Of a stretch of DNA of 64,000 bases, positions 37,697 to 46,847 are shown piece after piece. Below the pieces are notes generated by a model. It saw only the letters and a list, made by a program, of their open reading frames with translations. It was not told the origin of the DNA and did no database searches. The position numbers were made by a program, and so were the translations under genes. This DNA is from JAAGZL01 sp050291365 (lineage in GTDB: Bacteria > Pseudomonadota > Gammaproteobacteria > Chromatiales > Chromatiaceae). The stretch lies in assembly GCA_050291365.1 (NCBI GenBank), contig JBNKJS010000005.1, positions 31,737 to 95,736 of the forward strand. The letters run 5' to 3'. How positions within the stretch are numbered: the stretch's first letter is position 1; each line of letters begins with the position of its first letter.

Positions 37697-37743
37697 GATG
37701 TGGCAATAAACCCGATTTAAACAGTATACCCGCTATTGCGGGC

Positions 37744-38001
37744 TTAAGATTTGTCTTTACCTTCTGGGGCACCGGAGACCTGTTTCTCTGTTACCTCTCC
37801 CTCGATAACGCTCTCCGAGTCATCCTCTACCAGCTTCTCCTTTTCGCCCTCTTTCTCACTATCGGTCATAGCCCCTTTAAAACCCTTGACCGCATTACCC
37901 AGATCAGAACCGATATTCTTTAACCGCTTGGTGCCAAACAGCAACAATACGATTACCAGAACAATCAATAACTGCCATACACCTATTCCACCAAAACCCA
38001 T
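37744..38001 (-). CDS. tatA: Sec-independent translocase TatA
   Basis: 85 residues: MGFGGIGVWQLLIVLVIVLL membrane helix, FGTKRLKNIGSDLGNAVKGF amphipathic helix, acidic tail. The frame is open to 38046, but the ATG at 38001 gives the canonical N-terminus and has GGAG at 7-nt spacing; the ATG at 38007 is too close to it. Confidence 0.93.
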   Translation of the reverse strand: MGFGGIGVWQLLIVLVIVLLLFGTKRLKNIGSDLGNAVKGFKGAMTDSEKEGEKEKLVEDDSESVIEGEVTEKQVSGAPEGKDKS

Positions 38002-38175
38002 ATTCATCTCCGCTCTTTGAACATGGTCCAGAGATATTCCAGGCATCTGGACCTACAATCTACAAGCCCTCTCGGGCCACCTATTATCAATATTTTGAAC
38101 GATAATAACCGAAATTTGACCATGACGCAGGATTTAGTTGGACAGCGTCAGAGTGCTGAAATTCAAAATAAATAA

Positions 38176-38496
38176 CTAATCGGGACTGCGCCGGCTCTTC
38201 TCTTCCAGTCCAGAGAGCCCGAAACGCCTATCTAGCTCCTGCAACACATTATCTGCGCTCAATCCCTCGTTGGCCAGCAACACCAGGGTGTGGAACCAGA
38301 GATCGGCCACCTCGTAGACTATCTTCTCCCTGTCCCCATCTTTCGCTGCCATCACCGTCTCTGTGGCCTCTTCACCGATCTTCTTCAGAATCGCATCCAA
38401 ACCTTTGTGATATAGGCCGGAGACATAGGAGGAGTCCGGATCAGCCGCCTTGCGCTGCTCCAGAACACCTGTGAGTTGAGACAGTACTTCGTTCAT
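38176..38496 (-). CDS. hisE: phosphoribosyl-ATP pyrophosphatase
   Basis: Second step of histidine synthesis. 106 residues, monofunctional; MazG-like helices with KKIGEEATETVMAAKDGDRE (E-E-x-x-E metal site) and YEVADLWFHTLVLLANEGL. Lies after the SYLF gene; the cyclohydrolase hisI that usually precedes it is missing. Confidence 0.94.
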   Translation of the reverse strand: MNEVLSQLTGVLEQRKAADPDSSYVSGLYHKGLDAILKKIGEEATETVMAAKDGDREKIVYEVADLWFHTLVLLANEGLSADNVLQELDRRFGLSGLEEKSRRSPD

Positions 38497-38501
38497 ATCG
38501 G

Positions 38502-39185
38502 CTACTCTATATACCCGTTTAACAAATTATGTAGTTTCTTGCTGGATGCAGGGGCTACAACCCCACCCCCGGCAATAACCTGAGCCGGCTGGAGCTCCTT
38601 GATTTTGTAATAGCGCACATTATCCTTATGCTCAATCTTCAATCTGGCCCCATCCAGGGCAATACCCGCAAACAATCCCCGACTACGGGAGTAGGTATAG
38701 ATCTCCGGCCCCATTTGGCTATCGCCAGAAGTTAACGATCCTCCGATCGGGCCTACCGCTACAGAAACATCCGCCCCCAGGGTAAACTTGCCTTTAACTA
38801 TATTCTCAACGCTCTTTGGACTCATAAAAACCAGCATAACATCCGCTGATTCAGCCCCTACCTGCCAACCTATGCTACCGCCTGACAGAGACATAAACAT
38901 AGGATTGCTCCAACCACCTTTACTCTTGCGGATACTCACTACACCTTTACCATAGCGACCGCCCACAACCAGCCCAACTTTGACCACAGAGGGGATTATG
39001 GCGATAGCCTTGGCCTTGCTCAGCACCTCTTGCGGTATGGACTCTTTCGGTTCTTGGGTAAAAGTTTCAAGAACGTTGATGACCTCACGCATCTTCGCTT
39101 CCTGATCACTAACTGCAGCCACATCTGCCACTGCCACAAGCAGTAGCAGAAAAATTAATATAGATAGTGTCAGCAATCGATGCAT
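38502..39185 (-). CDS. exported SYLF-domain (YSC84-like) lipid-binding protein
   Basis: 227 residues with a signal peptide (LLTLSILIFLLLLVAVADVAA) and an SYLF/YSC84 domain: LSKAKAIAIIPSVVKVGLVVGG cut as AKAIAIIPSVVKVGLVVGGR, YGKGVVSIR, WSNPMFMSLSGGSIGWQVGAESADVML. The family binds phosphoinositide-type or other lipids; bacterial role unclear. It stands between hisF and hisE, 5 bp before hisE, exactly where hisI would be expected. Confidence 0.88.
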   Translation of the reverse strand: MHRLLTLSILIFLLLLVAVADVAAVSDQEAKMREVINVLETFTQEPKESIPQEVLSKAKAIAIIPSVVKVGLVVGGRYGKGVVSIRKSKGGWSNPMFMSLSGGSIGWQVGAESADVMLVFMSPKSVENIVKGKFTLGADVSVAVGPIGGSLTSGDSQMGPEIYTYSRSRGLFAGIALDGARLKIEHKDNVRYYKIKELQPAQVIAGGGVVAPASSKKLHNLLNGYIE

Positions 39186-39195
39186 AGAGTTATTG

Positions 39196-39966
39196 TTACA
39201 GCCTTACCTCAATCCCACGTTCAGCCATATACTGCTTGGCCTCTCCAACAGAGTACTCTGCAAAATGAAAAATACTTGCCGCTAGCACCGCATCAGCCCC
39301 GCCTTGATCCACTCCATCAACCAGATGCTGTAGATTACCTACACCACCCGAGGCGATAACCGGTATGGGCACTGCGTCACTAATAGCTCGGGTAAGATCT
39401 AGATCGAATCCGATCTTGGTGCCGTCGCGATCCATGCTGGTAAGCAGTATCTCACCTGCCCCATACTCCACCATCTTACGCGCCCATTCGATGGCGTCCA
39501 GCCCTGTGGGCTTACGTCCACCGTGGGTGAAGATCTCCCATCTCAGGGGCTCACCTTCGCCACTCACCTTCTTGGCATCTATGGCCACCACGATACATTG
39601 GGAGCCAAAGCGGGTAGTGGCCTCTTTAACAAACTCTGGGTTGAATACCGCCGCAGTGTTAATACCGACCTTGTCTGCGCCTGCGTTCAGCATGCGCCTG
39701 ATATCATCACAGGTGCGGATTCCACCACCAACTGTCAGGGGGATAAACACCTCGCTGGCCACCTGCTCCACCACATGGACTATGGTATCCCTGTCGTCTG
39801 AGCTTGCGGTAATATCCAGGAAGGTGATCTCATCTGCTCCCTCTTCATTGTAGCGGCGCGCCACCTCTACCGGATCACCGGCATCGCGGATATCGACAAA
39901 CTTCACTCCCTTGACCACCCGACCGGCGTCAACATCAAGACAGGGTATGATTCGTTTCGCTAGCAT
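39196..39966 (-). CDS. hisF: imidazole glycerol phosphate synthase subunit HisF
   Basis: Cyclase subunit that, with HisH, makes IGP and AICAR. 256-residue (beta-alpha)8 barrel: AKRIIPCLDVDAGRVVKGVKF (catalytic Asp11), IPLTVGGGIRT, VAIDAKKV, GEILLTSMDRDGTKIGFDLDL (catalytic Asp130), IASGGVGNLQHL. Confidence 0.96.
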   Translation of the reverse strand: MLAKRIIPCLDVDAGRVVKGVKFVDIRDAGDPVEVARRYNEEGADEITFLDITASSDDRDTIVHVVEQVASEVFIPLTVGGGIRTCDDIRRMLNAGADKVGINTAAVFNPEFVKEATTRFGSQCIVVAIDAKKVSGEGEPLRWEIFTHGGRKPTGLDAIEWARKMVEYGAGEILLTSMDRDGTKIGFDLDLTRAISDAVPIPVIASGGVGNLQHLVDGVDQGGADAVLAASIFHFAEYSVGEAKQYMAERGIEVRL

Positions 39967-40457
39967 ATTTAACTCTTTCTATTTCAGTCCGCGAATAAAC
40001 GCAAATAAACGCAAATAAAACTCAACATATGCATATCTCGTAATATACAGATCTAACAACAAAAAACATTCGCGAAAATTCGCGGTTATTTTGCGTTCAT
40101 TTGCGGATAAAAATTATACAACCAATTCATCCGCAAGTTTCTGTCCCTCGGCGAAATCCAGAGTACCCTCATAGATAGCACGCCCAGTTATGGCCCCCAT
40201 GATGTTATCGGTCTCCGCCTTACACAGGGCCTGGATGTCACCGATATCGGTAATACCCCCTGACGCCACCACCGGTATGCTGATAGCGTTGGCCAGTTAG
40301 ATAATATTAAGTCCGCAAATGAACGCTAATAAACGCAAAGGTGGATGTTGCTTGAAGCATTATGCAGTTGAGAAGCTCTCATTACATAGTGCTATCTGCA
40401 TTCAGCATACTGAGCAAATAGTATTAGCGTTAATTTGCGTTCATTTGCGGATAAAAA
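39967..40457. other. hisF-hisA intergenic region with duplicated hisA tail and inverted repeats
   Basis: 491 bp, unusual inside a his operon. It contains a copy of the last 61 codons of hisA, plus repeats of the type GTCCGCAAATGAACGC / AATAAACGCAAA and their inverses TTTGCGTTCATTTGCGGA at 39985-40020, 40091-40108, 40311-40340 and 40435-40452, which could fold into long hairpins. Confidence 0.75.
40091..40296 (-). pseudogene. duplicated 3' fragment of hisA
   Basis: 206 bp with about seven differences from 40435-40640, i.e. the last 61 codons of hisA with its stop (at 40114-40116) plus 23 bp of downstream sequence. The reading frame is intact but has no start codon; the left-hand break falls in the LANAIS codons. 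Offset from the original is 344 bp. Confidence 0.9.
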
Positions 40458-41195
40458 TTATACAACCAATTCATCCGCAAGTTTCTGTCCTTCGGCGAAA
40501 TCCAGAGTACCCTCATAGATAGCTCGCCCAGTTATGGCCCCCATGATGTTATCGGTCTCCGCCTTACACAAGGCCTGGATGTCACCGATATCGGTGATAC
40601 CACCGGACGCCACCACCGGTATGCTGATAGCGTTGGCCAGGGCAGCAGTGGCCTCTACGTTGGGCCCGTTCAACATGCCGTCCCTCCCGATATCGGTATA
40701 TACAATAGCTGATACCCCATCGTCTTCGAATCTTTTGGCAAGATCGGTCACATTATGTTCCGTAATAGTAGCCCAGCCGTCGATTGCCACCATGCCGTCT
40801 TTAGCGTCCAACCCCACAATAATATGGCCAGGGAACTCCTTGCAGGCACGTTTTACAAACTCAGGCTCATTCACCGCCTGGGTGCCGATGATGGCAAAAT
40901 CCACCCCGGCCTTGAGGTAGGCCTCAATGGTCTTCTCATCCCGAATGCCTCCACCAACCTGGATCGGCAGATCTGGATAGGCCTTACATATCTCCTGAAT
41001 TACGCCGCCATTTACCGGCTCGCCGGCAAATGCGCCATTCAGATCCACCAGATGCAGACGGCGACCACCAGCATCTACCCAGCGCTTGGCTACATCCACT
41101 GGATCATCGGAGAAAATGGTTTCGTCATCCATGCGGCCCTGGCGCAGTCTTACACAGCGCCCATCCTTTAGATCAATGGCAGGTATCAATAACAC
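40458..41195 (-). CDS. hisA: phosphoribosylformimino-AICAR ribotide isomerase
   Basis: Histidine synthesis, Amadori isomerisation of ProFAR. 245 residues as in E. coli: LLIPAIDLKDGRCVRLRQG (catalytic Asp8), LPIQVGGGIRD, VGLDAKDG, VYTDIGRDGMLNGPN, VVASGGI. The start is the GTG at 41195, with TGAGG 8 nt upstream; the longer open frame to 41258 overlaps hisH and is rejected. Confidence 0.95.
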   Translation of the reverse strand: MLLIPAIDLKDGRCVRLRQGRMDDETIFSDDPVDVAKRWVDAGGRRLHLVDLNGAFAGEPVNGGVIQEICKAYPDLPIQVGGGIRDEKTIEAYLKAGVDFAIIGTQAVNEPEFVKRACKEFPGHIIVGLDAKDGMVAIDGWATITEHNVTDLAKRFEDDGVSAIVYTDIGRDGMLNGPNVEATAALANAISIPVVASGGITDIGDIQALCKAETDNIMGAITGRAIYEGTLDFAEGQKLADELVV

Positions 41196-41205
41196 GTTAT
41201 AAGCC

Positions 41206-41847
41206 TCAAATATCCCAGTTGATAAAATTTTGCAGCAGGCGCAGACCGGCGTCCGCACTCTTCTCTGGATGAAATTGGGTGGCGAACAGATTGTCCCGGG
41301 CGATCACGCTAGCAAAGGTGGCGCTGTAGTCTGTGGTGCCTGCGGTCAAATCGTTCTCAGCCGGATCAACATAGTAACTGTGCACAAAGTAGAAGCGGCT
41401 ATCCTGATCTATACCATCCCACAGCGGATGGGAATGCAGCTGACGCACCCGGTTCCAACCCATGTGCGGGATCTTCATACGCTGGCCATGCTCGTCCACC
41501 CCTTCCGGGAAATGGCGCACCTTGCCTGAAAAGAGCCCCAACAGCTCCGTTCCATCGTTCTCTTCGCTAAACTCCATCAACACCTGAAGGCCCATGCATA
41601 TCCCCAGAAATGGTTTGTTCTGGGCTGCATCTAAAACCGCCTTATTCAGATGGTGCTCGGAAATGGCCGCCATGCAGTCTCGAGCTGCGCCCTGACCAGG
41701 AAACACCACCCTATCTGCTGACTTGATCAGCTCAGGATCATCAGTTACATGTACCTGGTCATCCGCATCTGCCACATGCTCAATGGCCTTGGAGACAGAA
41801 CGCAGGTTACCCATGCCATAGTCTATGACTACTATTGATTTCGCCAT
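41206..41847 (-). CDS. hisH: imidazole glycerol phosphate synthase subunit HisH
   Basis: Glutamine amidotransferase partner of HisF. 213 residues with the class I triad: nucleophile in FLGICMGLQVL (Cys near 83), His and Glu in ATQFHPEKS. N-terminal VVIDYGMGNLRSV is diagnostic. Confidence 0.96.
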   Translation of the reverse strand: MAKSIVVIDYGMGNLRSVSKAIEHVADADDQVHVTDDPELIKSADRVVFPGQGAARDCMAAISEHHLNKAVLDAAQNKPFLGICMGLQVLMEFSEENDGTELLGLFSGKVRHFPEGVDEHGQRMKIPHMGWNRVRQLHSHPLWDGIDQDSRFYFVHSYYVDPAENDLTAGTTDYSATFASVIARDNLFATQFHPEKSADAGLRLLQNFINWDI

Positions 41848-41868
41848 CAGTTAACTATCCGACTTTAA

Positions 41869-42459
41869 TTAGAGAGAACCTTTGGTGGAAGGGGTAATTC
41901 CGGCCATGCGCGGATCCACCTCCAACGCCATACGCAGGGCACGACCAAAAGCCTTAAACAGGGTCTCGGCTATGTGGTGTGCATTGCGCCCACGCAGACA
42001 GTCCACGTGCAGAGTCACCCCAGCGTGGTTAATAAAACCCTGGAAGAATTCGAAGAACAGCTCGGTATCAAACTCACCAACCTTGGCGCGTGGAAAATCC
42101 ACCTCAAACTCAAGACCGGGACGACCGGAGAAATCCACCACCACTCGGGACAGAGCCTCATCCAGAGGGACGTAGGCATGACCGTATCTACGAATGCCCT
42201 TTTTGTCGCCCACCGCCTGCGCCATGGCCTGACCCAGGCTGATGCCGATATCCTCAGCGGTGTGGTGTCCATCAATGTGCAGATCACCCTCGGCCTGGAT
42301 GGTGATATCCATCATGCCGTGACGGGCTACCTGATCCAGCATGTGTTCCAGAAATGGAATGCCGGTTGTAAGTGAGGACTCACCCCTACCATCCAGATCA
42401 ATACTCACTTTGATCTTGGTCTCCAGGGTATTGCGCTCAATCTCTGCGCTTCGTTGCAT
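41869..42459 (-). CDS. hisB: imidazoleglycerol-phosphate dehydratase
   Basis: 196-residue monofunctional dehydratase (no HisN phosphatase domain): GIPFLEHMLDQVARHG, HIDGHHTAEDIGI and INHAGVTLHVDCLRGRNAHHIAE cut as GRNAHHIAETLFKAFGRAL give the di-Mn His clusters. The ATG at 42459 has GGAG at 7 nt. First gene of the leftward hisBHA-F-SYLF-hisE-tatABC run. Confidence 0.95.
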   Translation of the reverse strand: MQRSAEIERNTLETKIKVSIDLDGRGESSLTTGIPFLEHMLDQVARHGMMDITIQAEGDLHIDGHHTAEDIGISLGQAMAQAVGDKKGIRRYGHAYVPLDEALSRVVVDFSGRPGLEFEVDFPRAKVGEFDTELFFEFFQGFINHAGVTLHVDCLRGRNAHHIAETLFKAFGRALRMALEVDPRMAGITPSTKGSL

Positions 42460-42570
42460 TCTTATGCTCCACCAGGCTACAAGGGCCAAGCTATTCGGCC
42501 AAAAGGAGCATTTTATGCCAAACCGTTGATAATTGCAGGTATCTTAAGCCGCCCAGGGTAAAAATATGTG

Positions 42571-45114
42571 CTAGACCGCCTTAAGATTAGGACTATCGTC
42601 GTCCTCTTTTTTCTTCTTGTCCTTGTTAAAAAATCCCACCGCCTCCTCCAGCTTGTATGCCTGCTCGGTCAGGGAGTGGCTCACAGCCGATGTCTCTTCA
42701 GCCAGGGCCGCATTCTGCTGGGTGACGCCATCCATATCCGTTATAGCCCGGTTCACCTGCTCAACTCCAACCGACTGCTCCCTGCTGGCAACGGCAATCT
42801 CTGCAACTATATCGTTCACCCTCTGGGATGCCAGAACTATTCCCTTAAGATTATCCCCGGACTGGTTCACGAGGTCGGTGCCATACTCCACCTTTTCGCT
42901 GCTATTTTGAATCAGCTCCTTAATCTCTTTTGCAGCCTGAGCACTGCGGCCAGCAAGGTTACGTACCTCCGTCGCCACCACAGCAAACCCACGCCCCTGC
43001 TCCCCAGCCCGGGCCGCCTCAACAGAGGCATTCAGGGCCAGCAGATTGGTCTGGAATGCTATGTCGTTTATAACGCCAATGATATCGGAGATTTTCTCGC
43101 TGGAATCGATAATCTCCTGCATGGCCACTATGGCCTGATCCACTACCACCCCACCTCTCTCTGCCAGCTCCTTGGCGTTTTCCGATAGTTTATTGGCCTG
43201 CTGAGCGCTATCAGCATTCTGTTTTACCGAACTGGTAAACTCTTCCATGGTGGATGCGGTCTCTTCCAGACTAGAGGCCTGGGCCTCGGTGCGACGCGAC
43301 ATATCCTCATTTCCATTGGATATCTCGCTGGCCATGGTTGCAATGATGCCTGCAGCCGCCCGAATATCGGTAACGATCTCATCCAACCTGGAGATGGTGA
43401 TGTTGGTGCTACCGGCCAAACGCCCAAATGCGCCCTGCTTGCCTCCACCTACACGATGTGAAAGATGCCCATCGGCCAGACTCGCCAGAACCTCTTCCAT
43501 TTCTGAGATGCTATCAGACACCGTATTGGTTAACTGATTTATACCCTTAGCGAGAGAGTGAAAAAAACCTGCCTTGTTGCTCATGCTAATGAGGTGTTCA
43601 AAATCACCCCGCGATACAGCAGAGACAACGCTATCTATCTCCTCTTCCACCAGCACTTGATCGGTTACATCGGTCCATTCCATAGTAGTACCAAGGCGCT
43701 CATATTCGCTGTTATGGACCGGGTTAGTGGCTACATCGAAGGTGTATCCCCCCATGGTTATCCTGGTCTTGTGGGTCCCCTCCAAATCATCCAGCATTTC
43801 ACGAGAAAATGTTGAGCTGCATTGCAGATTATCAATGGTTCCTCCCTGTATGGCTGCAGCAGAAAATTCCGATATCTCTTTCTTAATCTCTTCTTCTGCC
43901 TGAGCGAACAGATTTAGGGCGCTCTTGTTCTGATAGATAATGGAATAGCTCTTGTCCAACACCAGCACGCTGGTTGAGGTGTTATCCAGGGCCTTCTGAA
44001 TACGTAGCGCCTCCTCGGTGATTTTACGGTCCCGCTCAATACTCTGCTTAAGCTGCATCTGCATACGATCAAGGGTTGCCAACAGGATGCCAATCTCATC
44101 GTCGGCCTTAGGTACAATAATATTAGAGAGATCACCCTCGGCCACATTTGATCCTATCTCAACCGCTTGGCGCACTCCGTTTACAATCCCGCGCGCAGCA
44201 AACAAGAGTACAATACTTACCACAAGAGCAACCAAAATAATGGTAATGATAAAACGATGCTGTACCGCATCTCGTGTCTGCACCAGGATCTTGTCGTTCT
44301 CCACCAGCATCTGCTCGCCATGGGCCTGTAACCCGGCAAGAACAGGCTCTACGGCGCTGGCTGCCTTCCTGAAGCTCTCTACCATGGTCGCTATCTTGCT
44401 GGTGTATTCGTGGATCTTGACGAAACTGTGGTGATATTTCTGCAGCTTTTCAACAATCTTCTTTTTCTGCCCTTCAGACAGACCTGATTCCTTCAGCTGC
44501 TTCTCTAATTTAACCTTCTCTTCCTCCATACTCTTGAAGAATCCCTCCTCCTTGAACATGAGAAAATCCCTCTCATACCCACGCATAACCCCAACCTGAT
44601 ATGCCAGTGCCAGGTCACCACTGCTATCGACCTCTTTCTCTACAGTGGCGACTGTTTTGCGTATTTTTCCATACAGACCTCTGGTATTACTGGTTCCAAG
44701 CCTTATCTTTAGAGACACAAGTATGGAGAAATTTTTTATATAGCCGTCCAGGGTCTCTTTCATGGTATTTATCAGCTCTTTTTGCTCTCGCATCAGCATA
44801 GGCTCTAGCATGTCCAGATGGCCATAGGCGGAACGCAGCAATCTTTCATGGTCCTGTACACTTTTCATATCGCCCACCAACAAAAAATCCTTTTCCGGTA
44901 GCCGACTCGCGGTAATATCAGCCCCTGCCTTCTGGATAAGGCTCTCTATTTGGTTAATCCTCTCATTCTCTCGATACAGTCTGTCCATCTTTGAGAGGCT
45001 AGACTGGTATTGTTGAACTATAAAAGCGAAGGCAATCAGTATAAGCGCGATAAACACGACAACTTTTCGCGCAAGATTCATGTTACGCAGATAAGACACT
45101 GCTTTTGTTAGCAT
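42571..45114 (-). CDS. methyl-accepting chemotaxis protein with HBM-like sensor, HAMP and PAS domains
   Basis: 847 residues. TM1 at about 18-34, a helical periplasmic sensor to about 290 with SRLPEKDFLLVGD (helical-bimodular/HBM-type signature), TM2, a HAMP segment (GSNVAEGDLSNIIVPKADDEIG), a PAS domain near 380-500 (STSVLVLDKSYSIIYQNKSAL), a second HAMP-like linker, and the MCP signalling tip (FQTNLLALNASVEAARAGEQ). HBM receptors sense organic acids. The ATG at 45114 is preceded by AAGGAC; the ATG at 45186 has none. Confidence 0.9.
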   Translation of the reverse strand: MLTKAVSYLRNMNLARKVVVFIALILIAFAFIVQQYQSSLSKMDRLYRENERINQIESLIQKAGADITASRLPEKDFLLVGDMKSVQDHERLLRSAYGHLDMLEPMLMREQKELINTMKETLDGYIKNFSILVSLKIRLGTSNTRGLYGKIRKTVATVEKEVDSSGDLALAYQVGVMRGYERDFLMFKEEGFFKSMEEEKVKLEKQLKESGLSEGQKKKIVEKLQKYHHSFVKIHEYTSKIATMVESFRKAASAVEPVLAGLQAHGEQMLVENDKILVQTRDAVQHRFIITIILVALVVSIVLLFAARGIVNGVRQAVEIGSNVAEGDLSNIIVPKADDEIGILLATLDRMQMQLKQSIERDRKITEEALRIQKALDNTSTSVLVLDKSYSIIYQNKSALNLFAQAEEEIKKEISEFSAAAIQGGTIDNLQCSSTFSREMLDDLEGTHKTRITMGGYTFDVATNPVHNSEYERLGTTMEWTDVTDQVLVEEEIDSVVSAVSRGDFEHLISMSNKAGFFHSLAKGINQLTNTVSDSISEMEEVLASLADGHLSHRVGGGKQGAFGRLAGSTNITISRLDEIVTDIRAAAGIIATMASEISNGNEDMSRRTEAQASSLEETASTMEEFTSSVKQNADSAQQANKLSENAKELAERGGVVVDQAIVAMQEIIDSSEKISDIIGVINDIAFQTNLLALNASVEAARAGEQGRGFAVVATEVRNLAGRSAQAAKEIKELIQNSSEKVEYGTDLVNQSGDNLKGIVLASQRVNDIVAEIAVASREQSVGVEQVNRAITDMDGVTQQNAALAEETSAVSHSLTEQAYKLEEAVGFFNKDKKKKEDDDSPNLKAV

Positions 45115-45259
45115 TTTTATGTCCTTGGTAGTTTCTGTTTTATAAAACAACCTAATAGTGGGCCAAAATCGCACTGTTATGGACATTTGGCGGCAGGAAC
45201 AGTAAAAACTTTACTTCCTGAGGGAGTGTAACCTAGTTAATAAGTGGGTTATTTTTTGT

Positions 45260-45697
45260 TTAACACTGAAGCCAGAATGTTACTGGACCTTCATTTGTTA
45301 GAGAGACCTGCATGTCGGCGCCGAATATGCCTTTTTCCACTTGAGGATGCCGTTCCCGAGCCTGGGCATATAGGTAATTGAATAGATACTGGCCATCATC
45401 CGGCTTTGCGGCATTGGAAAACCCGGGACGGTTGCCTTTTTTAGTGTCAGCGGCGAGAGTGAATTGGGGCACCAACAACAAGCCCCCATCAGTATCCTGA
45501 AGGCTGAGGTTCATGCGCCCCTCCTCATCGGGAAACACCCGATAATTTAACAGCCGTTCCAGCAGACGGTCCGCCTTAGCCTGATCATCTCCCCGCTCAA
45601 CCCCCACCAAGACCAGCAGACCTGGGCCAATCTTCCCCACCACCTCGTCATCCACCACCACCTGGGCCTGGGAGGTACGCTGGAGTAGGCCAATCAT
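45260..45697 (-). CDS. dtd: D-aminoacyl-tRNA deacylase
   Basis: 145 residues, removes D-amino acids from mischarged tRNA. IGLLQRTSQAQVVV, VPQFTLAADTKKGNRPGF (active-site region; Pro replaces the common Ser of SQFTL) and the cross-subunit Gly-cisPro motif NEGPVTFWLQ at the C-terminus. Start overlaps the stop of pip by 4 bp (translational coupling). Confidence 0.94.
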   Translation of the reverse strand: MIGLLQRTSQAQVVVDDEVVGKIGPGLLVLVGVERGDDQAKADRLLERLLNYRVFPDEEGRMNLSLQDTDGGLLLVPQFTLAADTKKGNRPGFSNAAKPDDGQYLFNYLYAQARERHPQVEKGIFGADMQVSLTNEGPVTFWLQC

Positions 45698-46644
45698 GCT
45701 ATCAACCCGGCAAAATAGTCAGTCGCCTCTACTAATGCCTTGGTTATTCCCGCCTCGGTAGCGGCGTGACCGGCATCATTCACTATCCTCAGGTCACTAT
45801 TGGGCCAGGCCTGTTGCAACTCCCAAGCAGATTCCATAGGACATATGAGATCATATCGCCCTTGCACAATAATGCCCGGGATATCTGACAGCTTGTGAGC
45901 ATTTTCCAATAACTGGTTAGGCTCCAGAAATGCCTTATTAACAAAATAGTGGCTCTCAATAGAGGCCAAACTCAGGGCTACATGGGGAGAGCTGAAATGT
46001 TTCAGCAGTTCCTTATTGGGTAACAGAGTTGCGGTCCTAGCCTCCCACAGCGACCAGGCCTTTGCTGCAGCCATGCGGGCAATCTCATCATTGCCGGTAA
46101 GTCGCCTGTAGTAGGCATCCACCATATCCCCCCGCTCAGCCTCAGAGATTACTGAGAGAAAGTCCTGCCAATAATCGGGAAAAATGCGATCTACTCCCTG
46201 TTGATAGAACCACTCAATCTCCCTATCTCTACACAAGAAGACCCCGCGCAATACCAGGCCTAATACGCAATTGGGGTGACTCTCCGCGTAGGCCAAGGCC
46301 AATGTGGAACCCCAGGAACCACCGAACACCAACCAACCGTTAACTCCCAGCAGCTCACGAATTGACTCTATATCGGAGATGAGATTGGCAGTGTTGTTCC
46401 CCTCCAGTTCAGCATGGGGCGTGGAACGCCCGCATCCTCTCTGGTCGAACAAGATTATCCGGTACCTATTTGGATCGAAAAAACGACGATGATTTGGCTC
46501 GCAGCCAGCGCCCGGTCCTCCATGTAAAAACAGGACAGGTATGCCCTCAGGCTCACCCGACTCTTCTATATAGAGAGAGTGAAGGGCATCTACCCTCAAT
46601 TGATGAGTGGCATAAGGCTTGATTTCAGGATATGTACCAGCCAT
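45694..46644 (-). CDS. pip: prolyl iminopeptidase
   Basis: Alpha/beta-hydrolase that removes N-terminal proline. 316 residues: LFLHGGPGAGCEPNHRRFFDP oxyanion loop cut as FLHGGPGAGCEPNH, nucleophile elbow FGGSWGSTLALAYAESHP (Ser near 110), YDLICPMESAWEL (Asp) and DAGHAATE (His). Coupled to dtd, a frequent pairing in Gammaproteobacteria. Confidence 0.95.
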   Translation of the reverse strand: MAGTYPEIKPYATHQLRVDALHSLYIEESGEPEGIPVLFLHGGPGAGCEPNHRRFFDPNRYRIILFDQRGCGRSTPHAELEGNNTANLISDIESIRELLGVNGWLVFGGSWGSTLALAYAESHPNCVLGLVLRGVFLCRDREIEWFYQQGVDRIFPDYWQDFLSVISEAERGDMVDAYYRRLTGNDEIARMAAAKAWSLWEARTATLLPNKELLKHFSSPHVALSLASIESHYFVNKAFLEPNQLLENAHKLSDIPGIIVQGRYDLICPMESAWELQQAWPNSDLRIVNDAGHAATEAGITKALVEATDYFAGLIA

Positions 46645-46690
46645 ACACTATAGAGTGTACCTAGGTAATAACCTTTGGTCACCAGGAACA

Positions 46691-46710
46691 TTGTAGGAAA
46701 TATCCTACAA
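46691..46710. promoter_or_regulatory. 20-bp palindrome upstream of pip
   Basis: TTGTAGGAAATATCCTACAA, a near-perfect dyad 47 bp before the pip start codon. A related dyad opens both 215-bp repeats (28061-28080, 30811-30830). It looks like a dimeric regulator site, but I cannot name the factor. Confidence 0.45.
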
Positions 46711-46847
46711 ATAATAGAGAGATAGAGTACAGGTACAGATTAAGAATTGTGGCAATCTATACCTGTCGCCAATAAGGGATCAAAAATAACAACATCAAGG
46801 AAGAGTCTTACGGACAGGACAAAATTGCCAACCAAGCTAGGCGACAT

